From NCBI RefSeq assembly GCF_039543225.1, contig NZ_BAABJI010000002.1, positions 2,294,001-2,358,000 on the forward strand: a stretch of 64,000 bases of DNA, given 5' to 3'. The DNA comes from Mucilaginibacter defluvii. Its GTDB lineage: Bacteria > Bacteroidota > Bacteroidia > Sphingobacteriales > Sphingobacteriaceae. Each line of letters starts with the position of its first letter. Position 1 is the first letter of the stretch. The notes under the pieces are model-generated. The model was not told where the DNA came from. It did not search any database and was given only the letters and a program-made list of their open reading frames with translations. The translations under genes and the position numbers were made by a program. Positions 50,020-59,411 of this stretch are shown here, in pieces.

Positions 50020-52527
50020 TCACTGGGAATTCGACTTATCTCTTTGAAATTTTATAACCGTATAGGAGTTAGCCGGAAACCTATAGCTCATCTTATTACC
50101 ATTTATACTGGCAGAAGCGCTTTTAGCCGAAACAGCTGCCGGATTTCCGGGCGTATTTTCATCTTTTAATGCTCCGCTGATCGTCCATACTTCGGCTTCA
50201 TTTTTCAGCCCGGCAAAGTTATTCAGTGATAATTCGGTCAATTTTTCTGTCGTGTCAATATTGACCACATGCAAAATCAATGTTTTACCATCCTCTCTCT
50301 TGGTTGATGTTACATCCAGGTTTCCTTCAACTTTATCTTTCACACGCAATGGCAGATGATTTTTTGAAGCCAACTGCTGAACATGACACGGCGGCATACC
50401 CCACACCTGCTTCGGGGTAAAGAAAATCTGCCCCTGATCCCAGCCATTATCATTTTGCAGGTAAGGTTGCAGGGCATTTGCCGGGCAAGAGGTTAAAAGA
50501 AAGTCGCCATGCCTTCTAACCGCGTTTAAATTGGTGGCATGCCCCAAGGCTCGGCTCATGTTGTGTAGCCCGCCATTCTCTTCAAAAATTGCGCATTTCA
50601 TTTTCGTATCCGGATTCCAGGTTTGAAAAAGCTGTTTCATTCTTGTGAGTTGCTTATCCACTTCTAAGCCTGATTTTGGGTCATCGCCGCCAACATGATA
50701 GTCCCAGTAAGCGGCTTTACCATCCAGCGCTTTGAAAACCTTTTCAGTATTTTTTGAGTCGGGGCGCCACCAGGCAGAACACACCACGTTTATGGATGGA
50801 TCTTTATGATGAATAGCATCGTAGAGCACCAAAAAACGCTCGATGTAATGGTCTGTTACCCTTTCATTATCTCCTTCAAAAAGAATTTCCTCATTGCCAA
50901 TTTCAATATATTTAACTGCGTAAGGTTTAGGATGCCCGTTTTGAGCGCGTTTTTTGCCCCATGCGGTAGTTTCATCGCCGTTTAAATATTCAACCATATC
51001 GGCGGCATCATCAGCCGTTTCTTCAATATTGATGGCAAAAGCCGAAGTAATTTTAGCGGCTTCACAAAACTGAATAAAATCTTCAATTCCGAAGCCGTTG
51101 CTGCTGTACTCGTTCCAATGGCCCGTAAAAGGCGGCCTTAAACTTCGCTCGCCAATCATCTTTTTAAAACGGTAACCATGCGCGTTAACCATTGTACCGG
51201 CATAACGCAAAAAGGTAAGGCCTTCTGATACGATCGCATTGCCGATGTCAGCCCGTAGGGGTAAGCCTTTGTAGCTTCTTTCGCCGGATTGGAATAAGGT
51301 CACCTGGTCGATATTCAGTTTTCCTTTCCGCTCAAAAAAAATGGAAAACCTGGCATTTGTGTCTGTGCCGATTGGTTTTAGCGAGAATTTGTAACTATTC
51401 CAGTTTGCCCCGTTAACAAGTATTTCCTGGCGTGCATAAACCGTTTTTCCGTCAGCGCTTTCTAACGCCAGTGTTACCGGTAAAGTACCATCAGGGGTTT
51501 GAAAGTGGCAGGTGCCGGTTAAAACTTCATTTTTCACTACAGATACTCCCCACCGGTTTAAGCCCCGGTTTGAAACACCCGCCCTACCCGTTCCTGAAAT
51601 AATTTCAACCGATTGTGCAGCCTTACCGTTGTAAGCCCCATCCTGCTCAAGTGTAAACTTTGCATTAACTGTTTTACTTTGTAAAGCATCCCAGCGGTCG
51701 CTTACTTTTTGATCGGCAGGATATGTAAGCGAAAGCGTTTCTCTGCTTCCATCGGCGGCCACTGTTACGTTTCTGAAACGTACAGGCGAGCCCGCGGTAC
51801 CCAAAGCCACCTTTCCGGTTGTTAACGGCAAATTGGTATCCATAAAATTAATTACTTGTTTTTCAGCGTTAAGCGCTACATAAATAACATTGCCTTTAAA
51901 TACGATGCTCAGATGGTTCCAGCCATCACCTGAAAAACGGACGCTTTTCTCGGCTAGCAACTCCTCATTCCACCTGTGCTTCAGCAATTGCAGCTTACCC
52001 GACTCTCTGTTTAGCCTGATTTCGTAGCCGTTTAGCGAATTCTCTCCTATGCCCACTTTTGATGTCCGCACGTAAACGCTTGCCCCACGCCCTCTTTCCT
52101 GCAACAACAGCATATCGACGTCAATACTACCGTTATTGATCTCCCTTGCATCGTAAATCAACCGGGCGCTTCCATCAGGTTCAACATCCAGGTCGTTTCT
52201 GGCAACCATCCTCCGGGTGCGGCGCCCCGGCACTATGGAAATACCCGGATTGCTGTATTCGTAATCGGCTGCCCAATATCCACCCGATTTTTTCCAATAC
52301 GTGTAGTTTACAGCTGATGCAGGCTCTTCAAAACTTTCGCCCATAAGCAGCTGACCATACAATCCACCATAAATTTCGTGGTTTACGTCCTCAATACATG
52401 AGCCATAAAGCGTTGAAGGTATTTTATTTAAAACAGTTGCTGCGTCAACATCAATTTTATTTGATTGCGCATAAGCCATGTTGACTGAGAACAAGGCAAG
52501 CAGTATCGCTAAAAGTTTGCGTGTCAT
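50020..52527 (-). CDS. GH51 alpha-L-arabinofuranosidase
   Basis: 835-residue exported enzyme with a signal peptide (KLLAILLALFSVNMAYAQ). Residues about 60-420 hold carbohydrate-binding-like beta domains (YYAADYEY-type region, LEQDGAYNGKAAQS). The catalytic barrel has the acid/base motif YIEIGNEEI and the nucleophile motif CAIFEENGG. A C-terminal beta domain (LHVVNIDTTEKLTELSLNNF) matches the alpha-L-AF C-terminal domain. It releases arabinose from arabinan or arabinoxylan. The ABC-ATPase remnant upstream overlaps its start by 4 bp. Confidence 0.9.
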   Translation of the reverse strand: MTRKLLAILLALFSVNMAYAQSNKIDVDAATVLNKIPSTLYGSCIEDVNHEIYGGLYGQLLMGESFEEPASAVNYTYWKKSGGYWAADYEYSNPGISIVPGRRTRRMVARNDLDVEPDGSARLIYDAREINNGSIDVDMLLLQERGRGASVYVRTSKVGIGENSLNGYEIRLNRESGKLQLLKHRWNEELLAEKSVRFSGDGWNHLSIVFKGNVIYVALNAEKQVINFMDTNLPLTTGKVALGTAGSPVRFRNVTVAADGSRETLSLTYPADQKVSDRWDALQSKTVNAKFTLEQDGAYNGKAAQSVEIISGTGRAGVSNRGLNRWGVSVVKNEVLTGTCHFQTPDGTLPVTLALESADGKTVYARQEILVNGANWNSYKFSLKPIGTDTNARFSIFFERKGKLNIDQVTLFQSGERSYKGLPLRADIGNAIVSEGLTFLRYAGTMVNAHGYRFKKMIGERSLRPPFTGHWNEYSSNGFGIEDFIQFCEAAKITSAFAINIEETADDAADMVEYLNGDETTAWGKKRAQNGHPKPYAVKYIEIGNEEILFEGDNERVTDHYIERFLVLYDAIHHKDPSINVVCSAWWRPDSKNTEKVFKALDGKAAYWDYHVGGDDPKSGLEVDKQLTRMKQLFQTWNPDTKMKCAIFEENGGLHNMSRALGHATNLNAVRRHGDFLLTSCPANALQPYLQNDNGWDQGQIFFTPKQVWGMPPCHVQQLASKNHLPLRVKDKVEGNLDVTSTKREDGKTLILHVVNIDTTEKLTELSLNNFAGLKNEAEVWTISGALKDENTPGNPAAVSAKSASASINGNKMSYRFPANSYTVIKFQRDKSNSQ

Positions 52528-52910
52528 AAAAAGAAACAGAGAATTTTTTGTTGGTTTCCTCCGCTGAGATTGATCAGTTGTGTTTGCAATGCCGGCGCTT
52601 TAATATGCAGATCGGCACCGGTTTTTGACGCCAATTCAATTTCCTTGCGCCGGCGGATTAAACCGTACGAAGCATGATCGGCCAAGCTGGGCAGACTGAC
52701 ATTTTCTACAATGTCCATCGCAGTAACAACACCTTGGTTTCGCCTGTCTTCCGGGATTAAAATTATACCCTCTGCAACCGCGTCCTGTGGCTTTGCGATC
52801 TGTAACTGTTTTCCCTGTTCGTGATAAGGCCGGTTTTCATTGTCCTTTTTGTAAATATCGCGCCCGATCATTAAGCGTAAAATAAGCAGCGATTTAAGGG
52901 TTAATTTCAT
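52524..52910 (-). pseudogene. Remnant of a sugar ABC transporter ATPase (RbsA/AraG-type)
   Basis: 128 codons carry the second-half blocks of ribose/arabinose-type ABC ATPases: MIGRDIY, EGIILIPEDRRNQGVVTAMD and LINLSGGNQQKI (the ABC signature). The protein then ends abruptly in LCFFL, just where GH51 begins. Walker A and Walker B of either half are missing; the intact family has about 500 residues. It is a deletion remnant, suggesting that an ABC sugar uptake operon once preceded the GH51 gene. Its stop overlaps the GH51 start by 4 bp. Confidence 0.75.
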
Positions 52911-53357
52911 ACAAAGATGTATATCAATCGGTGAGATATGATTTAATGTTTAATTGGCAATGTATTAGTCAGAGCAGCTAATGTACCGTCAAGTTTCGTT
53001 TTAATTGCTTATGATATGCCATTTAAAATTTTACAAAACACCTTGAATTTATAAAAGCAGGAATACAAAAATGACGGAATTCAAGTACAAGGCCTGATAC
53101 TCAATTAACAAAAACTTGAACAAATTTGACATGATTAAGTAGACATTTCGGTTTCATAAATAATTGCAGTATCAATTTGTTCAAAATCATCTTCGATACT
53201 ATTAAAATATGCAAGTTTAAAACAATTCGTATTTTATTATGTTTTCGTACTATTATTTTATTTTAAATTACGAATACATATAAGTATAACCATTTTTATG
53301 ATTGGGTTATGTTTTAATAACCTTTTCTGAATTAAAAAGATATCAAAATTTCTACCT
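52911..53357. other. AT-rich intergenic region with an inverted repeat
   Basis: No gene is seen in 447 bp between the divergent ABC remnant and the monooxygenase gene. TTGAACAAATT (53116-53126) faces AATTTGTTCAA (53174-53184), a perfect 11-bp inverted repeat with 47 bp between. It may be an operator for the nearby MarR gene or a small insertion remnant. The last 150 bp are very AT-rich and should contain the monooxygenase promoter. Confidence 0.4.
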
Positions 53358-54539
53358 ATGAAAAACGCACTCATTTCCGGGGCCAGCATAGCTGGCCCAA
53401 CCCTGGCCTACTGGCTCAACAAAGCCGGTTACAAGGTAACCATTGTTGAACGCGCTAAAGAACTACGACTGGGCGGTCAAAATATCGACGTCAAAGGGGC
53501 CGCGAAAGAGGTCACAAAAAAAATGGGGATTTATGAGGAGATCGAAAAATCAGGTACCGGTGAGGCCGGCACCCATTTCGTGGATCCAGACAATAATTTC
53601 GTAGCTACTTTTGAAAAAGGCCAGTTGGGTGGGATGACTACCAACATGGAAATACTGAGGGGCGACCTGGTCAACATCTTATATAATCATACCAAAGACC
53701 ATGTGGAGTATCGTTTTGGGGACGAGATAGAGAAGATAGCGGATGAAGGCGATAAAGTTCATGTAATCTTTAAAAGCGGTAAGCAGGAAGATTTTGCACT
53801 GGTGTTTGGTGCAGACGGACAACGCTCGGCGACAAGGGAATGCGTTTTTACTGACGAGGCTGAACTGAAATACCTGGGAATTTATACCAGCTATGTTACC
53901 ATACGCAAAGACCCCACTGATTCAGATTGGGCAAGGTGGTACCTGGCATCCAAATCAAGGAATATCTTACTCCGCCCGGATAACAAGGGCACAACAAGGG
54001 CATCGCTAAATTTTCTGTCTCCCGACCGCCAATACGGCAGGCTAACCCAGCAAGAAAAAAAAGTTTTACTGGAAAAGGTTTTTGCTGATGCGGGCTGGGA
54101 AAGTAAAAGAATAATTAACGACCTGAAAGAGAGCAACGACGTTTACTTAGACTCCGTAACACAAGTAAGGATGCCCAAATGGTACAAGGGACGGGTAGCA
54201 TTAGTAGGAGACGCAGCTTACTGCCCAACGCCGCTTACAGGTAAAGGCACGGCGTTGGCCATGATCGGCGCGTACATACTGGCTAAAGAATTAAGCGTGA
54301 ATACCGATCATGAAGCGGCATTTCAGGCGTATGATAAAAAATTAAGAGGCTATGTAGAGAAGACTCAAAAACTCCCTACCGGTTTCATTAAGCTCGCTTA
54401 TCCATCAAGCGAGTTAGGTGTATACCTGATTAATAAATTGGAATCGATAATCGCGTCCAAAGCGTTTCAAACGATCGCCGGATTATTCACCTCAGAAAAA
54501 AATGACGAGGATGACTTTGAACTGCCGGAATACAAATAA
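53358..54539 (+). CDS. FAD-dependent monooxygenase (TetX/UbiH-like group)
   Basis: 393-residue class A flavin monooxygenase. FAD motif 1 is ISGASIAGPTLAYWL (residues 6-20), the DG motif is GADGQRSATR, and the GD motif is VALVGDAAYCPTPLTGKGTALAM. The FAD-binding segment RAKELRLGGQNIDVKG is typical of the group that includes TetX and aromatic hydroxylases. It is followed 21 bp later by an alpha/beta hydrolase gene, so the two may hydroxylate and then open or hydrolyse an aromatic or antibiotic substrate. Tetracycline inactivation is possible but not indicated by any specific residue I can check. Confidence 0.88.
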   Translation: MKNALISGASIAGPTLAYWLNKAGYKVTIVERAKELRLGGQNIDVKGAAKEVTKKMGIYEEIEKSGTGEAGTHFVDPDNNFVATFEKGQLGGMTTNMEILRGDLVNILYNHTKDHVEYRFGDEIEKIADEGDKVHVIFKSGKQEDFALVFGADGQRSATRECVFTDEAELKYLGIYTSYVTIRKDPTDSDWARWYLASKSRNILLRPDNKGTTRASLNFLSPDRQYGRLTQQEKKVLLEKVFADAGWESKRIINDLKESNDVYLDSVTQVRMPKWYKGRVALVGDAAYCPTPLTGKGTALAMIGAYILAKELSVNTDHEAAFQAYDKKLRGYVEKTQKLPTGFIKLAYPSSELGVYLINKLESIIASKAFQTIAGLFTSEKNDEDDFELPEYK

Positions 54540-54560
54540 GTACAATCAGATCAAATAACA

Positions 54561-55364
54561 ATGGAAAATACAACTAACTTTAAGAACGTAAACGGCCGGG
54601 ATATTTTTTATGTAGATTTTGGCCGTGGCACGCCAGTGGTGCTGTTGCATAGCACGGGTGGATCAGGGCGCGACTTTATCTTTCAGACCTCCGCACTTGT
54701 AAATGCCGGTTTCAGGGTAATAATTCCGGATATCGCCGGTCACGGAGCTACCAAACTCACAAGCGATGAGATCACATTGAAGGACCTTGTAAAAGATGTA
54801 TGGGGACTGCTTGACGCGCTCGAAATATCTGACGCGAATTTTGTTGGCCTTTCAATGGGCGGTATGATTACGCTAAAGGCAGCTGTTAACAGAACGCAAC
54901 GAGTAAAAAAAGCCGTTCTGATCAATTCGTCATGGAATACGGATACCGAAGCTTTTAAAAAGTTTTTACCCGCGTGGAAGGAAAAACTAACTAGCGGGCC
55001 AGGAACCACCAAATGGTTTAATGAAGGTTGGAAAATGTTGGTTAATGATGCCTTTTCATCGTCAGCTCTTGGGGTGCAAACCTTCCAGATTTTCCTCGGC
55101 AATGCCGCGATGAGTGACGGCAGATCTGTTGCGACAGTTCTTGACAGCGTCAGCGGCGTCGACCTGACCGGTGATCTGAGCGAGATCAGGTCGCCCATAC
55201 TCATGATCAGCGGTGGCGATGACCCGGCTTCAGAAGCGATGAAAGCTTTGGAACATCAATTGCCAAGAGCTAAACACTTCGTCATTCCCGGCGGAAGGCA
55301 CATGGTTAACGTTGATTCGGCCGAAAAAGTAAATGAGCGTTTGATCCATTTTTTGCAGCACTAA
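54561..55364 (+). CDS. Alpha/beta-fold hydrolase
   Basis: 267-residue hydrolase with nucleophile elbow GLSMGG (Ser98), an Asp in ISGGDDP and a His in PGGRHMVN. The oxyanion motif is LLHSTGGSG. It resembles 3-oxoadipate enol-lactonase-like and haloperoxidase-like enzymes. Probably in one operon with the FAD monooxygenase, for a two-step conversion. The substrate is unknown. Confidence 0.87.
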   Translation: MENTTNFKNVNGRDIFYVDFGRGTPVVLLHSTGGSGRDFIFQTSALVNAGFRVIIPDIAGHGATKLTSDEITLKDLVKDVWGLLDALEISDANFVGLSMGGMITLKAAVNRTQRVKKAVLINSSWNTDTEAFKKFLPAWKEKLTSGPGTTKWFNEGWKMLVNDAFSSSALGVQTFQIFLGNAAMSDGRSVATVLDSVSGVDLTGDLSEIRSPILMISGGDDPASEAMKALEHQLPRAKHFVIPGGRHMVNVDSAEKVNERLIHFLQH

Positions 55365-55532
55365 TTGATCAGTTTTATATTTAAAGTTTAAAAAATCCAA
55401 CTGTCAGAAACAAGTTGAGACTACTATATATTATTGCACTAATAAAATTGTTATAACGTTTCTAGGTGCCTATTGAAGCGTTAAGCAATTCCCGATTTAA
55501 GGCCTTTTTTGTGCGGGAAATCACGAGCTTTT

Positions 55533-56210
55533 TTAATCCTTAATCTTTTTGCTTCTCACTTCCAGAATTTCTTCTAATCCTGTTTCCCGGTGCTGGGTAT
55601 AATTCTCATTATGAAAATGGTCAAGCTTTCTAAGTAGATATGATAGGGATGCTACTTCAAGTTCCGACAAGTTACCGATAACCGCTTCGCCAACCAACTT
55701 CATCTTAGGCAGCAGGTCTGTAACCGTTCGCTTGCCTTTGGGCGTAAGCGCTACTAAAATGCTACGTTTATCATGAGGGTTTTTCTGTTCCTCAAGCATG
55801 CCGCTCTTAACCAATCTTTTAATGACCTCAATACCCGATGTTTTTTCAATGATCAGTTTGTTAATCAGTTCCGTTTTTGACAGTTGCTTGTAAGTCATCA
55901 AAACAATCATAAATGAAAATTCGTCAAGCGTTGCAAGCGGACTATCATCAAGCGCTTTTTTACCGTAAAAAACCGCATACCGGTAAAGAAAAATGAAAAG
56001 TACAGAGATCTCTATATTGGTAGTGCGATCTTCCTGTAACCATGCCTCTTCCGGTCCGGCAACATCGCGGAGCGGCCTTGTATCAGCATTATATTGTGCA
56101 TTGAGGTAACCAATGAAATCAGAAAAAGAAAGCTCGGCTCCTGAAGTATTTTGCTCTTCATAATCACAAAAGTTTGAAACCAGCCTCAATAACATCTCTT
56201 TCCTATCCAT
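55533..56210 (-). CDS. MarR-family transcriptional regulator
   Basis: 225-residue regulator. The start is the ATG at 56208-56210 (MDRKEMLL); a TTG 18 bp upstream is less likely. Residues about 110-200 are a MarR winged helix (QLSKTELINKLIIEKTSGIE, LVKSGMLEEQKNPHDKRSIL). The first 80 residues extend beyond the usual 150-residue size. It converges with the monooxygenase/hydrolase operon and is likely to control it in response to a phenolic or antibiotic ligand. Confidence 0.87.
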   Translation of the reverse strand: MDRKEMLLRLVSNFCDYEEQNTSGAELSFSDFIGYLNAQYNADTRPLRDVAGPEEAWLQEDRTTNIEISVLFIFLYRYAVFYGKKALDDSPLATLDEFSFMIVLMTYKQLSKTELINKLIIEKTSGIEVIKRLVKSGMLEEQKNPHDKRSILVALTPKGKRTVTDLLPKMKLVGEAVIGNLSELEVASLSYLLRKLDHFHNENYTQHRETGLEEILEVRSKKIKD

Positions 56211-56539
56211 AAACCAAAAATATAGCAAATATATTTAATCGCTCAATTACTGATACCCACATTATCGGTGTTTAACGTTTTTAACGGCGGCCTCAACTTG
56301 ATTTGCTGAGTAACTTTGTTAAACTTAAATCCTTACAACAAAAAGTTCATCCGTATTTGATGACTGATCGACATTTTTCAGCATTGTTCAGGTTGGTTTT
56401 AATTTGACCATATTGCTGTATTGATTAAAGCTTACGATTGTATGGAAAATTATTTGAACTTTACACCCTGACACCCGATAGAATGTAAGTAAACGTTTAC
56501 ATGGGAAAAACCGGGTGATACGCGCTCAAATAATAAAAA
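56211..56539. other. Divergent intergenic region without recognised features
   Basis: This 329-bp spacer lies between the MarR gene and the VF530-like gene. It must contain both promoters. No inverted repeat or open frame of note was seen. Confidence 0.35.
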
Positions 56540-56767
56540 GTGAAGCAACAACAAGCAAATAATCCCCTTCATGGTAAAACCTTAGAAAGTATTTTAAACG
56601 AACTGGTGGCGCATTATGGCTGGCCTCAACTGGGAGCCCGCATTCGCATAAATTGCTTTAACGATAACCCGAGCATCAACTCAAGCCTCAAGTTTCTCCG
56701 TAAAACCGACTGGGCAAGAAAAAAGGTGGAAGACCTTTACGTCTCCACCTCGTTTGATACTAAATAG
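56540..56767 (+). CDS. VF530/DUF2132-family small protein
   Basis: 75-residue protein starting at a GTG (no ATG fits). [20 protein letters not shown] and [19 protein letters not shown] are the family's two conserved blocks. The family has a SAM-domain-like helical fold, and a DNA-binding role has been proposed. It converges with the helicase-like gene, 9 bp apart. Confidence 0.88.
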   Translation: MKQQQANNPLHGKTLESILNELVAHYGWPQLGARIRINCFNDNPSINSSLKFLRKTDWARKKVEDLYVSTSFDTK

Positions 56768-56776
56768 CATAGCCTG

Positions 56777-58078
56777 CTAATGGTTCTTCTTTTTATTCAT
56801 TTTGGCTTTTAAGCCTGCCCTGTAATTATAGGTTTTAGCATTACTTGCCTTCTTCTCGTGAAAAGCGGCTCCGGGCGCATTATCATCCGCCTTTGCCAAG
56901 GCGTCCTTTCTTTCAGCAGAACCGGTAATTCTGCGTTCCGTTTCAATAATCAGATCTTCCGGCAATTCTCCGGACAGAATTTTCTGGCCGGTAGCTTGCT
57001 CAATTTTTTTTACCGCGGATAGTTCAAGGTCTGTGGCGAACGTTATGGCCATGGTTTCATTTTCAACATCCGGTGCGTCACTAATCATCCGGCGAATGTA
57101 AGTTTCCTTTTCAACCGGTAATTCAAAATGAATAAGGAATGGAATATCACGCAGATCTGATTCCTGTTCTGCGTCATTGACCACGATCAGTACACGAGTC
57201 TGGGCATTTTTAAACTCAGGCAACGATGTAAAGCCATCCACACCCGGTAACCATGGGTTTAATAAAGCAACCGTACTTTTTTTATCATGTAGGCCTTTGT
57301 ATAATTTCTCAGCCGTTAGGCGCGTGTTTACAAAAAGCACTACTTTAGTAAACAGCTCTTCATCCTGAATAAACAGGTTTAGCAAATTTACCTTGGTGCC
57401 AAAATTAGGCAGCAGGTATAGCATCTGCGGGTGTGTATTAAACTGCGGCTCGCCTATTTCTTCTACCTCTACAATGGCCGGTTGCTTCATAAAAGGTGCT
57501 ATCATTTTGTTTAAACGCTCATGCAACACCTCAGTAAAAACAAGGTGCTGGCATTTAGGAATGCTATCGGCCAGTTCAGTAACCGGTAACTGCAAACCTT
57601 GCTTAACAATCAGTTCAGCATCATCAATAACCAGCAACTCAATTTTATTTACATCAAGGCCAAGCTTAAGGTAAATAGCACGTGCCCTGTCGGGCGTGGC
57701 AACTACTATATCGGCACCATCTGCCAAGGCGTCCATCTGGGCTTCGGTACCGGGGGTAACATACAGCGGCACTATCGAAAGCGTTTTGTTTTTGTTGAGC
57801 TGGCCGATCTTCGCAATAACCTCTTCTACTTTCTCTTTATCAGGTACTAATATCAAAACCTTCGGCACGCCATCCGGCGTATAGTTAAATTTGCTAAGCG
57901 CGGCTAATATATAGGTAGTGGTTTTGCCGCAACCTTCAGGGCCAACAGCTATCACATCCTGGCCGCCGTTGATACGTGCCAGTGTTTTCTGCTGAATTTT
58001 TTTAGGAGCTGTAAAACCCGCTTCGTTTAAAGCTTGTACCAATCCTTTTTTAAGTTTAAATTTATCTGACCACGCCAT
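56777..58078 (-). CDS. DEAD-box-like RNA helicase with degenerate motifs
   Basis: 433-residue protein with two RecA-like halves. Motif Q is KKIQQKTL. Motif I is GPEGCGKTT (46-54) instead of the usual AxTGSGKT. Motif Ia is LILVPDK. Motif II is IDDAEL (D152, D153, A154, E155) instead of DEAD. Motif III is altered (VFTEV), and motif VI reads ETYIRRMISDA instead of HRIGRTGR. A basic tail (YRAGLKAKMNKKKNH) resembles RNA-binding tails of RhlE-type proteins. The Walker lysine and both acidic residues remain, so ATP binding is likely, but unwinding may be weak. Confidence 0.82.
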   Translation of the reverse strand: MAWSDKFKLKKGLVQALNEAGFTAPKKIQQKTLARINGGQDVIAVGPEGCGKTTTYILAALSKFNYTPDGVPKVLILVPDKEKVEEVIAKIGQLNKNKTLSIVPLYVTPGTEAQMDALADGADIVVATPDRARAIYLKLGLDVNKIELLVIDDAELIVKQGLQLPVTELADSIPKCQHLVFTEVLHERLNKMIAPFMKQPAIVEVEEIGEPQFNTHPQMLYLLPNFGTKVNLLNLFIQDEELFTKVVLFVNTRLTAEKLYKGLHDKKSTVALLNPWLPGVDGFTSLPEFKNAQTRVLIVVNDAEQESDLRDIPFLIHFELPVEKETYIRRMISDAPDVENETMAITFATDLELSAVKKIEQATGQKILSGELPEDLIIETERRITGSAERKDALAKADDNAPGAAFHEKKASNAKTYNYRAGLKAKMNKKKNH

Positions 58079-58147
58079 ACCTTTTATTTAAAATCCCGGA
58101 GGAGGTGACAAATTTATCCATTTTAAGGCGCTTTAGTAGTTAATTGC

Positions 58148-58186
58148 CTAATTTGATTTAAATATCAAATGAAGACATCAAATTAG
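58148..58186. repeat. Inverted repeat upstream of the helicase gene
   Basis: CTAATTTGAT (58148-58157) faces ATCAAATTAG (58177-58186), a perfect 10-bp inverted repeat with a 19-base spacer that contains another ATCAAAT. It is 70 bp before the helicase start and 100 bp after the outer-membrane protein stop on the minus strand. It may be an operator or a weak terminator. Confidence 0.4.
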
Positions 58187-58288
58187 CTTGTTATATATAG
58201 CGATTACTTAGCGCAAAAGTAATCAACTATGAACAAAGTCCTGTACACAGTTTGAAACTCAAGCTAAATTCATTCTACTCACATATAC

Positions 58289-59311
58289 TTATTTCCAGCT
58301 TTTAATGAAAGGCAAAAGCGACATACTTACGGTTAAATAAGGAACCGTTCCGCCATTAGTTTTGAAAAAGTAATCGCTAGTTTTGGCGTTATGTTCAAAC
58401 ATGGTGGAGCGGGCCAGGGTATACATTCCGCCGCTGACACCAACAACAATCTTTTTTGTCAGCATGTACTCCAATGTAAGGCCGGTTCGCAAATCAATAG
58501 TAGAGTAAACGGAATTTTCCGGCAGCGATGCCTGCTTGATGTCAAAAAAATAAAGGTTACCACCAAGTTCGCTGCCTACGGATGCCCAGCTTTTGCTGGA
58601 CAGTTGTTTTCTGAGCGCGATACGGCTCGGCATATCAATAAACAAATCGAGGTTGCTGTTTTTGTAATGATGCCAGTAACTTACAAAAGGCACAACCGGC
58701 GCAACCGATGAAGGATCGACAACTACGGCAAGGCCAACCGCCCATGATGAGGTAGGCGTTCTGCTAAGCGAGTAAATGACGTTACCGATATAATTAAGCC
58801 TTTTAATTGACGAGAACTCATTTGTCAATCCAGACAAACTACCTGAATAGCTGATCGGACGATTAAACAAACTATCCAGCCGGGTAAACGATACAGTAAA
58901 ACCAACGGTCTGTTTGTTCAGGCTTTGATCAACAGCGGCAAAAGCAGGTTGATAGCTTTTAACCTCACTTGTTGCAAAATGAATTTGCTGGTAGCTAATG
59001 GTTCCGGTAACTACGTTTTTACCAAACTGTACTAGCGGGATAGTGAAATTCGAGCGTATCCTGGTAACACTTGTCTTTCCTTCAAACAGATCACTGCCAT
59101 TAAGTTCGCCCTTTACGCGCCGGCTGCCTATCATATCAACCGCGAATGCTCCCTGCCTTAGCATTGGATATTTGGTGGCATAGTCTGCCAAAGCCGCGAG
59201 TTTTATCGAGTCGATCTTTCGTTTCATCACCGCCTCTTCAGGCGATTGCGCAAGTGACGGTTTAAAAATGAGACAGGCAAAAATGATGAGCAGAAAGCGT
59301 TGAATTTCCAT
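58289..59311 (-). CDS. Outer-membrane beta-barrel protein (DUF6268-like)
   Basis: 340-residue protein from the ATG at 59309-59311 (MEIQRFLLIIFACLIFKPSL), a signal peptide cleaved near SLAQ. The mature part is a series of amphipathic strands ending VPYLTVSMSLLPFIKSWK. The barrel-like layout resembles 35392-36435. It follows the RND pump gene by 100 bp on the same strand and may belong to the same operon. The function is unknown. Confidence 0.6.
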   Translation of the reverse strand: MEIQRFLLIIFACLIFKPSLAQSPEEAVMKRKIDSIKLAALADYATKYPMLRQGAFAVDMIGSRRVKGELNGSDLFEGKTSVTRIRSNFTIPLVQFGKNVVTGTISYQQIHFATSEVKSYQPAFAAVDQSLNKQTVGFTVSFTRLDSLFNRPISYSGSLSGLTNEFSSIKRLNYIGNVIYSLSRTPTSSWAVGLAVVVDPSSVAPVVPFVSYWHHYKNSNLDLFIDMPSRIALRKQLSSKSWASVGSELGGNLYFFDIKQASLPENSVYSTIDLRTGLTLEYMLTKKIVVGVSGGMYTLARSTMFEHNAKTSDYFFKTNGGTVPYLTVSMSLLPFIKSWK

Positions 59312-59411
59312 TGTGAGTTGTGGCAAAAAAGGTCAAAGCGTAGCCATGTGCAGGCCTACGGTTATTTTTTTCCGCAGGCACATGCGTCAGCTGTTAATAT
59401 TAAATTGTTAA

